DNA of 64,000 bases from Cladobotryum mycophilum (GCA_036429605.1 JAVFKD010000010.1:186001-250000), one strand, 5' to 3'. Positions 37,586-49,666 are shown, numbered from the stretch's first letter. Notes: generated by a model not told the origin, from the letters alone. Made by a program: numbers and translations.

Positions 37586-39050
37586 TTATGCCAACCAGGG
37601 ATCATTCAGCAGCTCCTTGGCTGTAGGTCGATCTTCTGGGTCCCAAGTTAGTGCTCTCCTAATAAATGCCATGAACATTTCTCTATTCTCCAATTTCCCA
37701 TCAAGACGATCAAGAGTCTTCTCTGTTGGAATCGGTCTGAAATTGAGCCAATTTCCTTCACATATCCCTTTGTTAGCAATAAAAAAACAGGTGTCACTGG
37801 AGCATGCATCGCTCACCATTCTAGTCCCAGTAAAGAGATGCCTTTTCGGGATTGCGCTTCAGGAGCTTCTAGGGCGGTAGACAATGCTGCGATCAGCTCA
37901 GCGAGATGGGCGCCGTCAGAGTAGTCATCATGTTCTTTGCCTCCAGTGAAAAGAGTGTCGGATGCAAGCATATCCCAAGCCTAGCAATTATTTTAGTGTA
38001 AAAGCCATGAGCCAATAGCATACTGAACGTTCGTGAGACCAATACTCCAGATATCGACTGGGAAGCTCCACTGGATAAGTAAGATGACTTCGGGAGCTCG
38101 GTACATGATGGGCATAATATCACCACCGTGCGGGCCTGGGCCAAGTCGTGTCTCCCCAAAGTCCGCCAGAAGCATTGGTCTAAATACTGGCTTTGTCCCG
38201 CGAGAAAAAATATATCGTGCTGTCAGGTAATTGTTTCGGGGAACAGGGTTTGAAAGCTCCTCTTGCTCGAGCCTCATGAATGCCGAATCATCCTGACACC
38301 CAAGCAACAGGTTACCAGGGTGAATATCTACGAGAGCCTCAGCCATGACTTTGTCGCTGAGTAAAAGCACAACAAACCGGTATGTATGGCTTGAACTTCG
38401 CTATGAAGGGAAGTCGATAGCCTGAAGAAGTTCTTTGATTGCACCCTTGACAAACAGCTCCTCAGAGCCATGACCTTTGAAGAAGACGGTATTGATGTCC
38501 CGGAGACTGATCTGGGACAACTGCAACACAAGAGCAACATGTTTTCCGTGTGGACCGAGCTCATCAAATGACTCGATGAGTTTTCGAATATTGTTGGCAC
38601 CATAGTGCTTGCTAGGCAGAGCTCTGTCGAGTGCCTCGTAGAATGGCAACTCAAAATGGTGCCTTGAGTAGTGAATGTACACTTTCAAAGCAACATATTT
38701 GTGTGCTCTAAAAAAGTAAAAATAAAATAAAAGGGTCAGCTAAAGCTAGCAGTAATCCTAGCAAAATAGACGACTCACATTAAATCCCTAACAAGCCATA
38801 TTGTAGAAGATGAGCCGTAACCCAATTTTACGATGACCTAATATCTATCACTAAAGAGCTCTCCGAGCTGGACGGGGTAATAATGGCTCGCTTTATATTC
38901 AGAAATAGTTTCATCTTCAACATATTCATCATTGTTGATAAAGTTAATACCTTCAGTTGGAAATGAGCGAGGTTGGGATCGAGGCCGAGAAAACAGGGAG
39001 TATTTTCTGGCGTGCTCCCTTTGAGCCACAGGACAAAGCGACAGCAGCAA
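37586..39050 (-). pseudogene. SRPK-like protein kinase relic
   Basis: The minus strand reads an SRPK-type kinase from N- to C-terminus: an N-terminal segment with YYPVQLGELFSDRY, glycine loop KLGYGSSSTIWLVRDL, AHKYVALKVYIHYSR, catalytic-loop region IHTDIHPGNLLLG, metal-binding LADFGETR, YRAPEVIL, PVDIWSIG and the C-terminal EDRPTAKELLNDPWL. Intron borders can still be seen. Lesions are a TAG directly after DRY where the family has Gln, one extra C near 38,400 breaking IDF-LHSEVQ, and two TAG codons plus a frame change in the RNPEKASLYWD region. No ATG is found for the first exon. With four lesions a sequencing artefact is unlikely. Such kinases are expanded and often decayed in Eurotiomycetes. 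Confidence 0.8.
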
Positions 39051-39688
39051 CGGCGTTGTGTCGAACGAACCCTAATAATGGCCGAGAAATGCTAGTAAAG
39101 AGATGGTAAAACCTGTCGTAAAGATGCGTAGGGATTGGTTATGACTGTCCTCCAGGGATAAGATATAACTGCTTGAGGCAATGGTTAAGAGTTAGACGCA
39201 TTGTAAAGTTGGGTGTGGGACAAGTATGGATTGGGCGTTGGTCTCTTGTCTATCACTGGGTCCACGGATCTTAGTGCACTCTTTTAGGGCACCTCTAATG
39301 GAGCATGGAGAGCTAGAGTAAAGGCATCGGTGCTACGTTGGTGATCATCCAGGTTCGCCTAAGTTATGATGTAGTGTCTACGATCTAAAGTTGTGCATTG
39401 CAGTCGTGTGCACATCTTATTTGCACACATGGATATCCAAACAACCAATAGGTCGTTGCCATAAATTCGGGCTTCACTCTGTGGATCCTCAATGCGTTGT
39501 TGATGATCCATGTGGTGGAGCATCCGAGGAATCAACTGCACCGATCACTGCGAGCCAATGAGAAACATGTCACTAGAGTTGGCCTCTCTTATCAAAAGCA
39601 TGCTACGCCTTGGGCTGTCATCGATCTGTATTTTCCAAGACATCGTCAGTTTTCAAACAATTCACCTCCAACATTAATAGCCCAAGGC
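39051..39688. other. Intergenic region upstream of the SDR gene
   Basis: Upstream region of the short-chain dehydrogenase. An in-frame extension to 39,497 exists but looks non-coding. No other feature is seen. Confidence 0.4.
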
Positions 39689-40672
39689 ATGCCTTCTTCA
39701 CAAAAGACAATTCTGGTAACAGGCTGCTCCAAGGGCGGTCTGGGAGCTTCTCTTGCAATTGCTCTAGCCCAACAGGGCCATCATGTCTTTGCGACGGCGA
39801 GAAACACCGCCAAGATCCCGCCCGAACTTGTCCGGCTCACCGGTGTCACACCTCTGGAGCTGGATGTGACCTCTACGGAATCCGTGGCTGCCGCCGCAAA
39901 GATTGTCAGCGATGCAACAAAACATCAGGAAAATTACGGACTGGACGTTTTAATCAACAATGCCGGTCGAGGGTATACAATCCCGATTCTCGACGCCGAT
40001 CTCGAGGAGGCAAAGCAGGTCTACGACACGAATGTTTGGGGTACCATAAGGACTACCCAAGCTTTTGCCGATTTGGTCATTGCAAAGAAAGGCCGCATCG
40101 TCAACATCAGCAGCATGAGTGCAGTGGTCAACACACCATGGATGGGTGGGTAGCCAATGTTTCCTCTATACTTACCTGCCGAGCCGGATATTGACCATTG
40201 CATCGTAGGCACCTATGCATCTTCCAAAGCAGCACTGACAAGCATATCCGATACCTTGCGGCTCGAACTGTCGCCCTTTGGCGTCAGCGTTGTGACCATC
40301 ATGCTTGGTATGGTAGCAACCCCATTCCATGACAACCAACCACAACCTGTACTCCGACCGACATCTCGATATGCGTCCATCCTGAATACCATCACTCGCT
40401 GGTCCAAAGGCGAAGCAGGGCCTGAGGGAAGCTCCGTGGATGACGTTGCGAAAACTCTCCTCCCAGACATTCTCGACGGAGGTAAGAACGGAGTGATTTG
40501 GAAGGGGGACCAAAGTGGCATCGTGAAATTCATATCACGATGGTTGCCCACGTGTATTTTGGTAAGTGCAACTTTGCTAGGGATGCATCATCTTCTGACT
40601 GGCGACGTGCAGGACGGTCTCATAGGTCAAGGTCAAGGGCTCGACGAGCTGAGCAGAACCCTGAAGAAATAA
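39689..40672 (+). CDS. Short-chain dehydrogenase, AYR1-like (1-acyldihydroxyacetone-phosphate reductase type)
   Basis: NADPH-dependent Rossmann-fold reductase; AYR1-type enzymes act in glycerolipid synthesis at lipid droplets and ER. Exons 39689-40145 and 40209-40672 (intron 63 nt) give 306 aa, close to the 297 aa of yeast Ayr1. Visible motifs are the cofactor loop TGCSKGGLG, the NADP-preferring ATARN, NNAGRG, the catalytic Ser in NISSMSAVV and YASSK. The C-terminus carries a hydrophobic segment (WLPTCILVSATLLGMHHLL) consistent with membrane association. The start at 39689 aligns with the family N-terminus; an upstream ATG at 39497 adds unrelated residues. The function could equally be a generic ketoreductase. 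Confidence 0.88.
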
Positions 40673-41594
40673 CTTGGGCTAGAGCCTATCGGCATTCAGC
40701 ACACAATTTTGTATATAGATATTCGCACTTGTTCGAATCGCGCAACAGTGTATTTACAAGACTCGGCGATTGGCGAAATTGAGCATGAAAAGGCGGGTAC
40801 TCGACATGGTCAGGACTATTGGATCGTTTCAACGCGGTCGATATGGACAGGTACTGAACGGGGACACGACAGAGTCGGTTCAGCTGGTTCGTAATCGGTA
40901 GCTCGAGGAAGATGGTCGGTTCTTGGTAGGAAGTTAAGGGTCATCGATTAGGTCTATGGTGCAGGGAGTCTGGGATCGGGTCTGGCGAATTGATTTATTT
41001 TGCATTTATAATTAATCGATGGAGTTGACGCGCCGGAGGAATCTAGACAAGTTCGGTGTCCAAATTGAAGGTCATACAAGTGAAACGAGCACCACTCATA
41101 TTCGATATATCGTTTGTAAGAACAGATGCCGGACGATGGCATGATCTCAACCTCCTTCGAGATGTGATTGCAGAGGAATAGAGGTATGGTTGAAAACGAA
41201 ATTGGATGGAGGGGATGCAGATCGCGTCAGATGATCAATAGCGGGGTTCGGCCTCTCATACTGAAGAGCCAATCCAATGCGACAGCGCCCTCATTCTAAC
41301 AGCCCTTGGAGATACCTGACTGATCAATCAATTCCTTGAGGTTGAATGCCAGATTCGGCGCCTATACATGAGATAATAATAACTCATAATGATTCAGGAA
41401 AACAAAACACTTGAAGAAAATTGCAACACGAGAAATGCAGACGTTACTGACTCCAGAGCACGGCTGGAGAAGACCATCTCAACACAGAACCCAAGCCTCT
41501 CAGCACAATCTGTTTAAAGAGATAAATTACCATCCAGATATTACATGGTTTAACTGTATATCCCTTTGCACAGCATGCAAAGTCTACCAAGCTC
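40673..41594. other. Intergenic region between convergent genes
   Basis: Separates the 3' ends of the SDR and HET genes. No recognisable coding sequence or repeat. Confidence 0.4.
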
Positions 41595-43747
41595 TCATAC
41601 GAGCTCGATCGATTCGCGGCCCGACTCCTTGAAGTTTACATCACAATGCTTACCTCTCTTCCACCCTCCTTCAACTTCCGTTTCCACCCAGCCGGTGCCA
41701 ATGCGCTCGTAGCAACCAGGTCGATCATCGCTGGGTTTTAAAACCAGAAATGCATCAATGACAAATGGTGTTGGCTCATCGATATCAGTTGATGTTGGTT
41801 GGCGAGTATACTGGGCCAAGTGGACCACTTTAACGGCAAGATGCGATACTCCATGCTCAAGGTACGAGATGGAATAGTAGCGACCTCTACCACCATTCCA
41901 CTCAGGACCAGTCGCCGCAACCAAGGCATCGGCTGACCCATCAACAGGAAGGCGAATCGTGACATTCCTAGCAAATGAAGAGATGATCAGTCTTGAGCTT
42001 TCAAGCTTCGAGGTGTAAGGAACACCAGCCCACTTCTCCTCCCAGAGTTCAACGCGAAGAGGCACAAAGGCATTATTATGCCAGCCACCAGGTTGTAATT
42101 TCTCCCTTCTATCGCTTCGTGGCAGTATTGAAAGCCAAGACCACGATGGAAACATGTTTTTATCAGGTTTCTTACAGCGAAAATCGTGTCTCCAATTCAG
42201 ATCAAAGGCCAGGGTTTCCTCCCACATCCCAAGTATTGGACGGCAGCCAGTCTTCTTTCTAAAATAGCTGATGAGACCGGCGATTGCGTGGCTTATATCT
42301 GAAGCATACGTGAGCTGACGGATAGAATACGACTCGATCCACCACATCCAGGTATTATGAGCAGCATAGGGCGAGCTAAAGTCCAAAACTTCTGGATCCG
42401 CGCCTGCAGATATGTTACCTCCGGAAAGACTGCCGAATTCGCGCTGCCACAGCGTGCCGTCTTCAGACGTAAAGCATTTGGCCTTTTAAAAAATGCACAC
42501 TCCTCAATGACAATGCCAACTCTTGCAAGGCCCATCCCCTGCCGAGATAAGGGAAGTTTTCAACGGAGCGCTGCAGGTTTTCTTTGACACCATGCTTTGT
42601 TTGGATCAGCAGTGTCCCTTCATCTTGTATTCTGTGGTTCGTCTGGGGGTCGGACAGGGATGGATGCGTATAGCGTATGCTGGTAAGTCGATCCCACGGA
42701 GGCTAGAGAACCGTCATACCAATGATACCGCCATGAGCGTCATGCGCTGCGTTGACCGCAATATTGATGTAGCCGCCGCGGTAAACGTCAGCCATCTTAA
42801 CAGCTTCAGCTTCCCAATCAGCACCATCATCTTGGATGATGCACAAAGAGTCAATCCAGACATAACTGAGACCAATTTTACGGCATATCAGCACCGCATC
42901 GTGGAAGTTGAGTGTCAGATGATTCAATGATATACCTCTCGAATGCTCCGCATACGAGAACTTTGTCGTTCTTAACGGCGGCTTGAACGTTGGAGGACCC
43001 CAGCAGTGACTAAGGGTAGCGTACTTGATAGACCTCTCGATGATGGTAGACGATTCAATCAGCTTCACTTGTCCTAACTGTTCCAACTCGGACAGATCTA
43101 ATAACCGTCTCGGCAGAGTAGACGGTTCCTCCACGCAGTTTCCATGAAGACATTCGCAGTCCGATATCCATTGAGCCAATGTTTGAAGACGAGAGTCAAA
43201 TGTCGGTTCACTTTCTTGCCACACAGCTCGTTTGCCAATACCTACACGTTGTCAAAACAAAAACATCTATTACAGTACGACCATCGAAGCCCAAGATACA
43301 TCAGAGGTAGAAAGTTTTGTCCAACTTACGTACAGGATCCGCAAAATAATAGTAGGCGGGAATAGTAATGCCAGGACTCGGATACGGCAGAGTCTCTTCC
43401 CAGAATACCTCGAAAAGACCCTGCGAACGCTCACCGTGAGGCTGTGCTACCACCGTGTACGGGAGCGTTTCTTCATCTGCCCAGTGTTTGTTGAGAACCC
43501 GTCCGTCAAAAACTTTGTAAAGCACAAATTTGCAAAGCAAACAGTCCAAGGCTAAAAGTCGAGGCGTCTTCAAATTTGCTTTAAACTGGGACTTGAGACA
43601 GTCGTCCTGCTTTCTGCTGGGCTCCCTTATCCAAACAACTAATTTCTGGCAATCGGAGCACAAAGGTCTGGCTCCACTGGTTACTGAAGGGTCATAGCCA
43701 GTCGCCAATGGCAATTTGAGTATTTCCGATGAGCTTTTGTCCAGCAT
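41595..43747 (-). pseudogene. HET-domain protein gene with one nonsense codon and one indel
   Basis: HET-domain proteins trigger fungal heterokaryon incompatibility and related cell death. Exon 1 (43747-43330) encodes a Cys-rich N-terminus (CSDCQKLV, CLLC); an 88-nt intron with a GTAAGT donor follows. Exon 2 (43241-41595) holds the HET blocks ATLSHCWG, YVWIDSLCIIQDD, then WALQELALSLRSVHF, and a C-terminal region with FPSWSWLS. Two lesions interrupt it: TAG at 42703-42705 after IIGMTVL, and one surplus base in the TTTTTTAAAA run at 42,484-42,493 after SVHFLK. Removing that base restores the frame into TSEDGTLWQREFG. If both were errors the product would be about 687 aa. No alternative intron removes the stop. 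HET genes decay often, so I favour a recent pseudogene. Confidence 0.8.
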
Positions 43748-43945
43748 CGTTATGTCGGCTTCAACTTTGCCTTCTAGGCCGAATCTCTTGAGAGTGAATG
43801 TAGTGGGATGTGGACCGGAGCGGAGAACACTAAGATATTAATTATAAAAATATCTCTGCTATGCCACTTTGACACCTATCGGCCTATTCTCTCATATTGA
43901 GAACTGAGCCGCTTCAATTTCCAACCATGTGTGATGAATAGAGAA

Positions 43946-44045
43946 TGTGACGTTACGGGCATTTCCTAACACGGATCACCTGGATCGTAGGGTAGGTGTT
44001 GGCAGTGGATGAGGGCCTGTCAGGTAAGAAATCCGAATTTTACCC
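43946..44045. repeat. Un-RIPped fragment of the island LTR family
   Basis: It begins exactly at the LTR terminus: TGTGACGTTACGGGCATTTC here versus TATAATATTCCGGGCGTTTC at 12,003. It runs on through CCTAACA and ACCTGGATCG (CCTAACA and ACCTAGATCG in the island). Sites that are A in the island copy are often G here, as expected if this is the pre-RIP state. It sits about 200 bp upstream of the HET gene. Confidence 0.6.
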
Positions 44046-44873
44046 GGATCATTGAAGAGTGTAAGGGAGGTAGCGCTATTCAAGTTGTCACAAATAATGG
44101 ATAATTTCAATGAAAGTCTCGCTGAATACGCGACACAGGAACTACGGCATTTGAAAGGCGATGGTTAAGTTTCTGCTTATGAACTAAACCTTGGCGCACC
44201 ACTTGTTTGTATTATATAAGAGTGTAATGTAATATATGTAGTCAAATAAAATGTCAAGAATTAAGAGATATCCTCGGGTTTCCCTTTTCTCCGTATCTTA
44301 GCGTTCGGCTTGTTTTGAAGCTCCGGTGTATTGTATAGGGTAGCATAATTAGTATTGAGTTGATTGCAGGAGGCTGTCTGAGAGCAACTGGATCCTCTTT
44401 GGTTCGCTGTTCCTGCCCTTAACACGTCGAAATAGAGTATATATCTGCCTAGTAGGAGAGAAGTTTGGTTCGATAGGTGGGAAACTGCAGAAAACGCTGG
44501 TAAAAAGCCAAAGCATGGTTCGGACCGTTCCATATCCCAAATTGTCGCGACACATGGTGGCAAGGCTCATTCCTTGATCAGTGAATGCCCTATGGCTGTT
44601 AGGAGTAACCTAAGATCCTTGTTTCTTTATCTATCCCCGACCGACAGCTGAACAACCAACAGTCAAATGGAAGAGTCTAGATCGCGGGATCCTTCGTTTG
44701 ATGAAGCCGTGGTATTTAAACTGGCAAGAATCCCGCCTGATTGCTTCGGATGAATCGAGACACTGCGTCGGTGTGATCTCACTCAGGTCTTCGCTAGAAC
44801 CTCTTGCCCGCCTTTGCAGTCTGCTCATACTCTTGTCTTTGTGGTAGCACCCATCTTCATTGCGTGCGACAAT
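44046..44873. other. Intergenic region between divergent HET and Cys-rich genes
   Basis: Short open frames without similarity. With 43,748-43,945 it forms the upstream regions of the two genes. Confidence 0.4.
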
Positions 44874-47377
44874 ATGTCTCAATATTATTCGCCGCCACCA
44901 GTGCCCCCCAGATACGGGAACAACGGCTCAGTTCATCCACCCCCGCAGCCGGGGTATCCGAGCAGCCAGCCCGCAGAACAGGCATACAGCGGCCAGGGAA
45001 GCTATTCCAATGGATACTCAGGCCCTCAGCAAGCATCCTCCTATGGATATTCTGCGCCCCCATCAGGGGTAGCATCTCCAACGACGACGGCTCCGATTGC
45101 GACGCCAGCTCCGTATTACCCCCACCCCCTCCAGGTCCACCACCGCCAGTAGCAGCAGGATATCCAACCTACCATCCGCAGGCGTATTCACCACCAGCAC
45201 CGGCTCCTCATGTGCCTGCAGAAACTCCCAATCAGGCGACCTACCCATATCATCCACCACCAATCCCACCCCGTGCGCAAGAACAGCAGAATGCCCCAAC
45301 TTACTACCCACCACCAACCCCCTCCTACATTCCTGCTCACAACACCATCACACAGCCTACCCAGTATCCTGCACAGCCAGCTCAGGCGCAAGCGGTGGGT
45401 AATGACATAGACGGAGAGTCAGCACCTGCTCCAGCATTACAGCAAGCCCCCGGGCCTCAACAGGGAATACCAGCCACCAATCCTCAAGATCAACTGGATG
45501 GACTTGCTTCTCAGATGAATGGCCTCAATGTTGGGCCAGGACGACCTAATCCAGCGCCACAGGCCAACCAAAGATTTGTGGACGATAACTCACCAAGACC
45601 GCTGCCGCCTATTCGGGCGACCGGAACACCAAATGATGTGGTGTCTTTCTGTCCAGAACAAAGGGCGATAGACTACTCTCTTTATTGGTACCGGCTTCCT
45701 GATATGCCGAAATTCCTCATCTGCACAAAGTGCCACCTCGACCACATCCAGAATACGCAACTAGCGAGCCACTTTGAACGGGTCAAGCAACCCGACAACG
45801 TGCATTCTTCCTGCTGCTTCTGGTTCCCGCGTGTCAAGGAAGTCCTCTGGCCCCAGGTTGTACAAACTGGCAATCTGGACGACTTACGTGAGTTCATGGA
45901 GAAGCGTCTGGATATTCTACAGTGCAAAGGACGGGTGCCTGTACCCGCCTCTGAAGGGATCAAGTGGTTTGGCATGGCCAATGCTGAAATCAATGGCTTC
46001 ATATCATGTGAAGCATGCTACGAGGACCGTGTCGTGGGAACCTCATTCGAGCCCAGGTTCACGGCCTATCAGAAGCAAAAGCAGGACGAGAAATGGTCCT
46101 GTGATCTCTGTGTTCCATACATAGCGCGCGCTGTAGTCGAGATGGCAAAACGCAACGACTGGTCCGGATTTGTGGCTGGTGCAATCCGTCGTCTTTCATC
46201 ACCGGCATGCGAAGGCAAGGATGTGAAGTGTACTGATTGTACCTGGTATCTCCCACGTCAAAAAATTGACAACGTAAGAGCCTGCGAGGCCTGCTACATG
46301 GATAAACTGGAGCTCACGCGGTTTGAGAACGAATTCGAGCATTGGACGCCATCTGTTGATGTTGACTCGTTCATCACGAATCTCACGAGTCTTTGGAATT
46401 GCAAGCTTCATGAGAGCAACCTCCCCATGGCGTTTGCTCTGGCGAATGCTATTGAACGACGTGACTGGTCCGTCTTCCGAAATGCGTCAGAGACCATTTG
46501 CCGCCTCGTTTCTTGCACAGCAAACGGCATTATTCGAGGGAACTGGTGGACTCTAGCCGGTGGGTGTAACAATTTCGACATCTGCGAGGCATGCTATGTG
46601 GGAATTCTGCAAACGGGGCAGACAGCACAGTTCTTTGAACCAGTGGAACATAACCCTGAGGAGACCATCGTTTGTGACTTTTGTGTGACCAGCCCGCGAT
46701 TCGGCCAATACGTTAGCAAGTATGCCCAATCCCTCGACTGCGGTGTTTTCGGCTACTATGATGACTTTGTTAGGAAATTTGCCCCGGTGCTCGTCTGCCC
46801 GGGCATTGGGACGCGCGAGAAGGCTAGGTGGTGGGGATATCCCGAGGCGTTGTTCTGTGAGGATTGCTATCTCAGCTTCGTGGCGAACACGCCCCTCGGC
46901 AAGTTGGTGCCTGTCAAGGGAGAGCTTGACAATCGTGAGCAGATTTGCCAGATCTGGTCGCGTCGCATGCGCACCATATGGCTCGAGGTTTGCAATGCCG
47001 GTGCACCAGGATCAACGGAGTCGAATGCCGCGCTGGCAGAATTCGAGGCCTTTGGCAAGAAACGATTGCAGGTGTATATCAACACGGTCCCGCGCATCAA
47101 ATTTATCCAGAAAATGAAAGAGATTAAGATGCAAAACGCAATGCATCAGGGCTTGCTCAGCGTCATGTACAACGGTATGGATGGCATGGCCCAGGTATCA
47201 GGCACGATGGATGGGTATTTTCATGGCAGCAGTTCGCTTGGCTGGTACGCGACCGAGCACGGGGCGACGGGGGCGCAGATGTTCAATAACATGCAGGCTG
47301 GGTTTGCAAATGCGAACCGGGTGGATGAGTGGATGCAGATGGCGCAGTTGGAGAGTCTGTGGAAAGAAGTCGAATGA
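44874..47377 (+). CDS. Large Cys-rich protein with Pro/Gln-rich N-terminus; one apparent frameshift
   Basis: Conserved fungal family often labelled integral membrane protein; function unknown. The start at 44874 opens a Pro/Tyr/Gln-rich tail of about 230 residues (MSQYYSPPPVPPRYG). The frame changes at a C5 run (45119-45123); one added base joins APYYPPPPPP to GPPPPVAAGYP and yields 834 aa. A 40-nt GT-AG alternative was tested and does not fit the phase. The body has five similar C-x2-C centres: CTKCH at 45722, CEACY at 46007, 46283 and 46583, and CEDCY at 46856. They are spaced 273-300 nt apart and most are followed by Phe-rich and C-x2-C segments (CDLC, CDFC), suggesting repeated zinc-binding modules. 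I see no obvious transmembrane helix, so the family name may mislead. Confidence 0.85.
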
Positions 47378-47906
47378 TGGCGTTTGGCTTGTCAATGGGT
47401 TGTTTAACAGCTGTTTCTTATGCATCGAGTTATGGTTCTTTGATGACCAATGATTATGAATTGATCAGTTCTCTTGTAATCGTATCTGGAACTTGTTGAT
47501 AATATACTGTGTACTGTTCGGGAATTGCTATTTTCATCTTTTCCCCAACGCCATACTCGGGTATTATCTTGAGCTGATCCATAAATACGATAAAATCACC
47601 GTATACACTCAAGCGAGTTTCCCGCTCGTGCATTCTGTTGTCATTTTATCAGTTCCAAAGGCGCTCATGACCAACAGGATGCTGGTGTTGAAGAGATGAA
47701 GAGACCTCGGCAGGAATTCGATGTTGCGGACTTGGACGTCAGGTTGAGACATTAACTTACCACCCGTCCACTGCTCGCCTGGGATAGCAGTCTTCAGGCG
47801 GGGCAGTCAGACTGTAGATTGCATTACAATGCCTTCCTCTGTCAGCGATGCAATAATATCAGCCCAAGTTGATCTGGTAACAACAGGTGACTGGTGTTTT
47901 CTCCCC
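47378..47906. other. Intergenic region between convergent genes
   Basis: No recognisable coding sequence, RNA gene or repeat; probably 3' UTRs. Confidence 0.4.
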
Positions 47907-48286
47907 TCAAGATGATCTCGTGTAGCGCGCTATAATTTGAAGTATGAGTGGAGGCAGCTGAACGAGGCCTCTTTCTGACTTGCGGTAGGCGGATATGAGG
48001 GTCTCATCCAACCATTTTGGCTGGGCGGACTTTGCATCAAGATACGAAGGCTGATAAAGCAATTCTACGTGACGTTCCTCCGTCGCGCCAAGCGACGCCA
48101 TCTCAACGGATTTCAGCAACTCACTGGCATCGGGGTTGGGAGACGGAGCCGGAGTCAGGTGGGTGCTTGTGGGTATCCGCCTGGGAGGGGGGACATCAGT
48201 TGCGGAACAATTGGGGGTTTCGACGTGCTTCCAAGTTCCGCATCTTTGTTGGTCTCGTTGAGGCGATCACCGAGGCTTGGTGGCAT
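47907..48286 (-). CDS. Small hypothetical protein; one apparent frameshift
   Basis: From the ATG at 48286 the minus strand reads MPPSLGDRLNETNKDAEL and a Pro-rich stretch ending GGYPQAPT, then stops. In the adjacent frame it continues TPAPSPNPDASELLKSVEMA, then a charged helical stretch and a C-terminus ending ARYTRSS. One added C near 48,157-48,160 fuses the two parts into 126 aa. Composition on both sides is protein-like and matched in style, which is the only evidence. I recognise no domain. It could instead be the remnant of a longer gene. Confidence 0.4.
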
Positions 48287-48464
48287 AGAAAAACAAGTTT
48301 GTTTCTTTACGGGCTAGTTTTGACAAACTCCGGATTTATAATCACGTCGCAATTTCTGGTTGCGCTGACATGTTGCGGAGGCTAGCACGCCATTAGGTTT
48401 CTGGGAGCATCAATGTGGCTCTGTGTTGATCATTCATAGCGATACGAACCGTCGTATGCCGAGG

Positions 48465-48473
48465 TATATATAA
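48465..48473 (+). promoter_or_regulatory. TATA-like element of the aldo-keto reductase gene
   Basis: TATATATAA, 142 bp before the start codon, followed by a pyrimidine-rich leader (TTTTTTCTTCTCTG) typical of fungal transcription start regions. Confidence 0.5.
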
Positions 48474-48614
48474 TGAGCTCCCAAGACGAACATTTTTTCT
48501 TCTCTGTTTTTACTCAGAATCACCTACTCTCAACCAACAGTTAAAAAACCTTCACCAAGTCTTTTACATCATCCACTAAACCGGACTCTATCTTCATTAA
48601 TCGAATCCTCAATC

Positions 48615-49666
48615 ATGGCTAGTGCACAGCTCAAACTCGTCTTTGGCGCCGCCGGTGTCTCTACCGGAGCCTCATATTCTACACCGGAGAAAATTGATGA
48701 ACTCTTCGAGACTCTTGATAGTGAAGGAATTAACCAACTTGATACTGCTCAAATCTACGGAGACAGTGAGGAGCAGCTTGGAAAAGTCAAGGCTCACTCA
48801 CGGTTCATCATCGACACCAAGCACGGTGGAGGCTTTGTACCTGGCAGCTCAACCCGCGAACAGGTAGTAGCAAGAGGATTGGAGAGCTTCAAGAAGCTGG
48901 GCGCAGACAAGGTGAGTACCTACGTTTTGGATCTTTAAGTATTGAAGCCCGTTTCGGATCCAAGCTAACTCATCAAATCTTACAGGTCAACATCTTCTAT
49001 ATCCATGCACCAGACGCCAAGCTTCCTATTGCGGATACACTGGCTGGTATTGACGAGCTTTACCGTGCTGGCAAGTTTGAGAAATTTGGATTATCCAACT
49101 TCAGCCCAGCTGAGGTAGAGGAAGTCATCTCAATCTCCAAGGAGAAGGGCTATGTCCTCCCTACCGTCTACCAGGGAAACTACAACGCTGTGGCACGCAG
49201 GGTCGAGCGAGACCTCTTCCCTGTGCTTCGAAAGAACAACATTGCATTCTACGCCTATAGTCCAATTGCAGGAGGATTTTTAACCAAGACTAGCGCACAG
49301 CTTACCGAAGGAAATGGTGGCACAGGTCGCTGGAGCAAGGAGACGGCCATTGGTAAACTGTACCACAACATCTACAACAAGCCCACATTCCTGCAGGCGC
49401 TGGACAAGTGGGGCAAGATCGCCGAGGAAGCGGGGGTCTCAAAGGCAGAGTTGGCATACCGATGGGTGGCTTATCACTCATACTTTGACTCGAAGTCTGA
49501 CGCCCTCGTCATCGGCGCAAGCAGCGTCGCGCAGCTGAAACAGACCGTTGCCGGGCTGAAGAAGGGTCCTCTTCCCGATGCAATTGTTAAGCAAGTCGCC
49601 GATATTTGGGATATCGTGGAGGAGGAAGCATTGACTAACAATTATGATGTTCTTCGAGCAGACTAG
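48615..49666 (+). CDS. Aldo-keto reductase (aflatoxin-aldehyde-reductase/AKR7-like)
   Basis: NAD(P)H-dependent TIM-barrel reductase of aldehydes and ketones. Exons 48615-48911 and 48986-49666 (intron 74 nt) give an intact 325-aa protein. The catalytic tetrad is visible: Asp and Tyr in LDTAQIYGDSEEQLG, Lys in IDTKHGGG and His in FYIHAPD. The cofactor-binding C-terminus is present (LVIGASSVAQLKQT), as is the substrate-side motif GLSNFSPAEVEEV. Overall it is closest to the AKR7-type 'aflatoxin B1 aldehyde reductase' annotation used for many fungal detoxification enzymes; the true substrate is unknown. It is convergent with the broken MFS gene. Confidence 0.93.

Noticed and set aside
2700..40700. 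A secondary-metabolite cluster comprising the P450s, FAD oxidase, SDR and Zn2Cys6 factor
   Set aside because: No backbone enzyme (PKS, NRPS, terpene synthase or prenyltransferase) is present, and the genes are separated by a 12-kb island and relics.
45068..45107. Intron as explanation for the frame change in the Cys-rich gene
   Set aside because: The 40-nt GT-AG candidate does not give the right phase; only a one-base insertion does.
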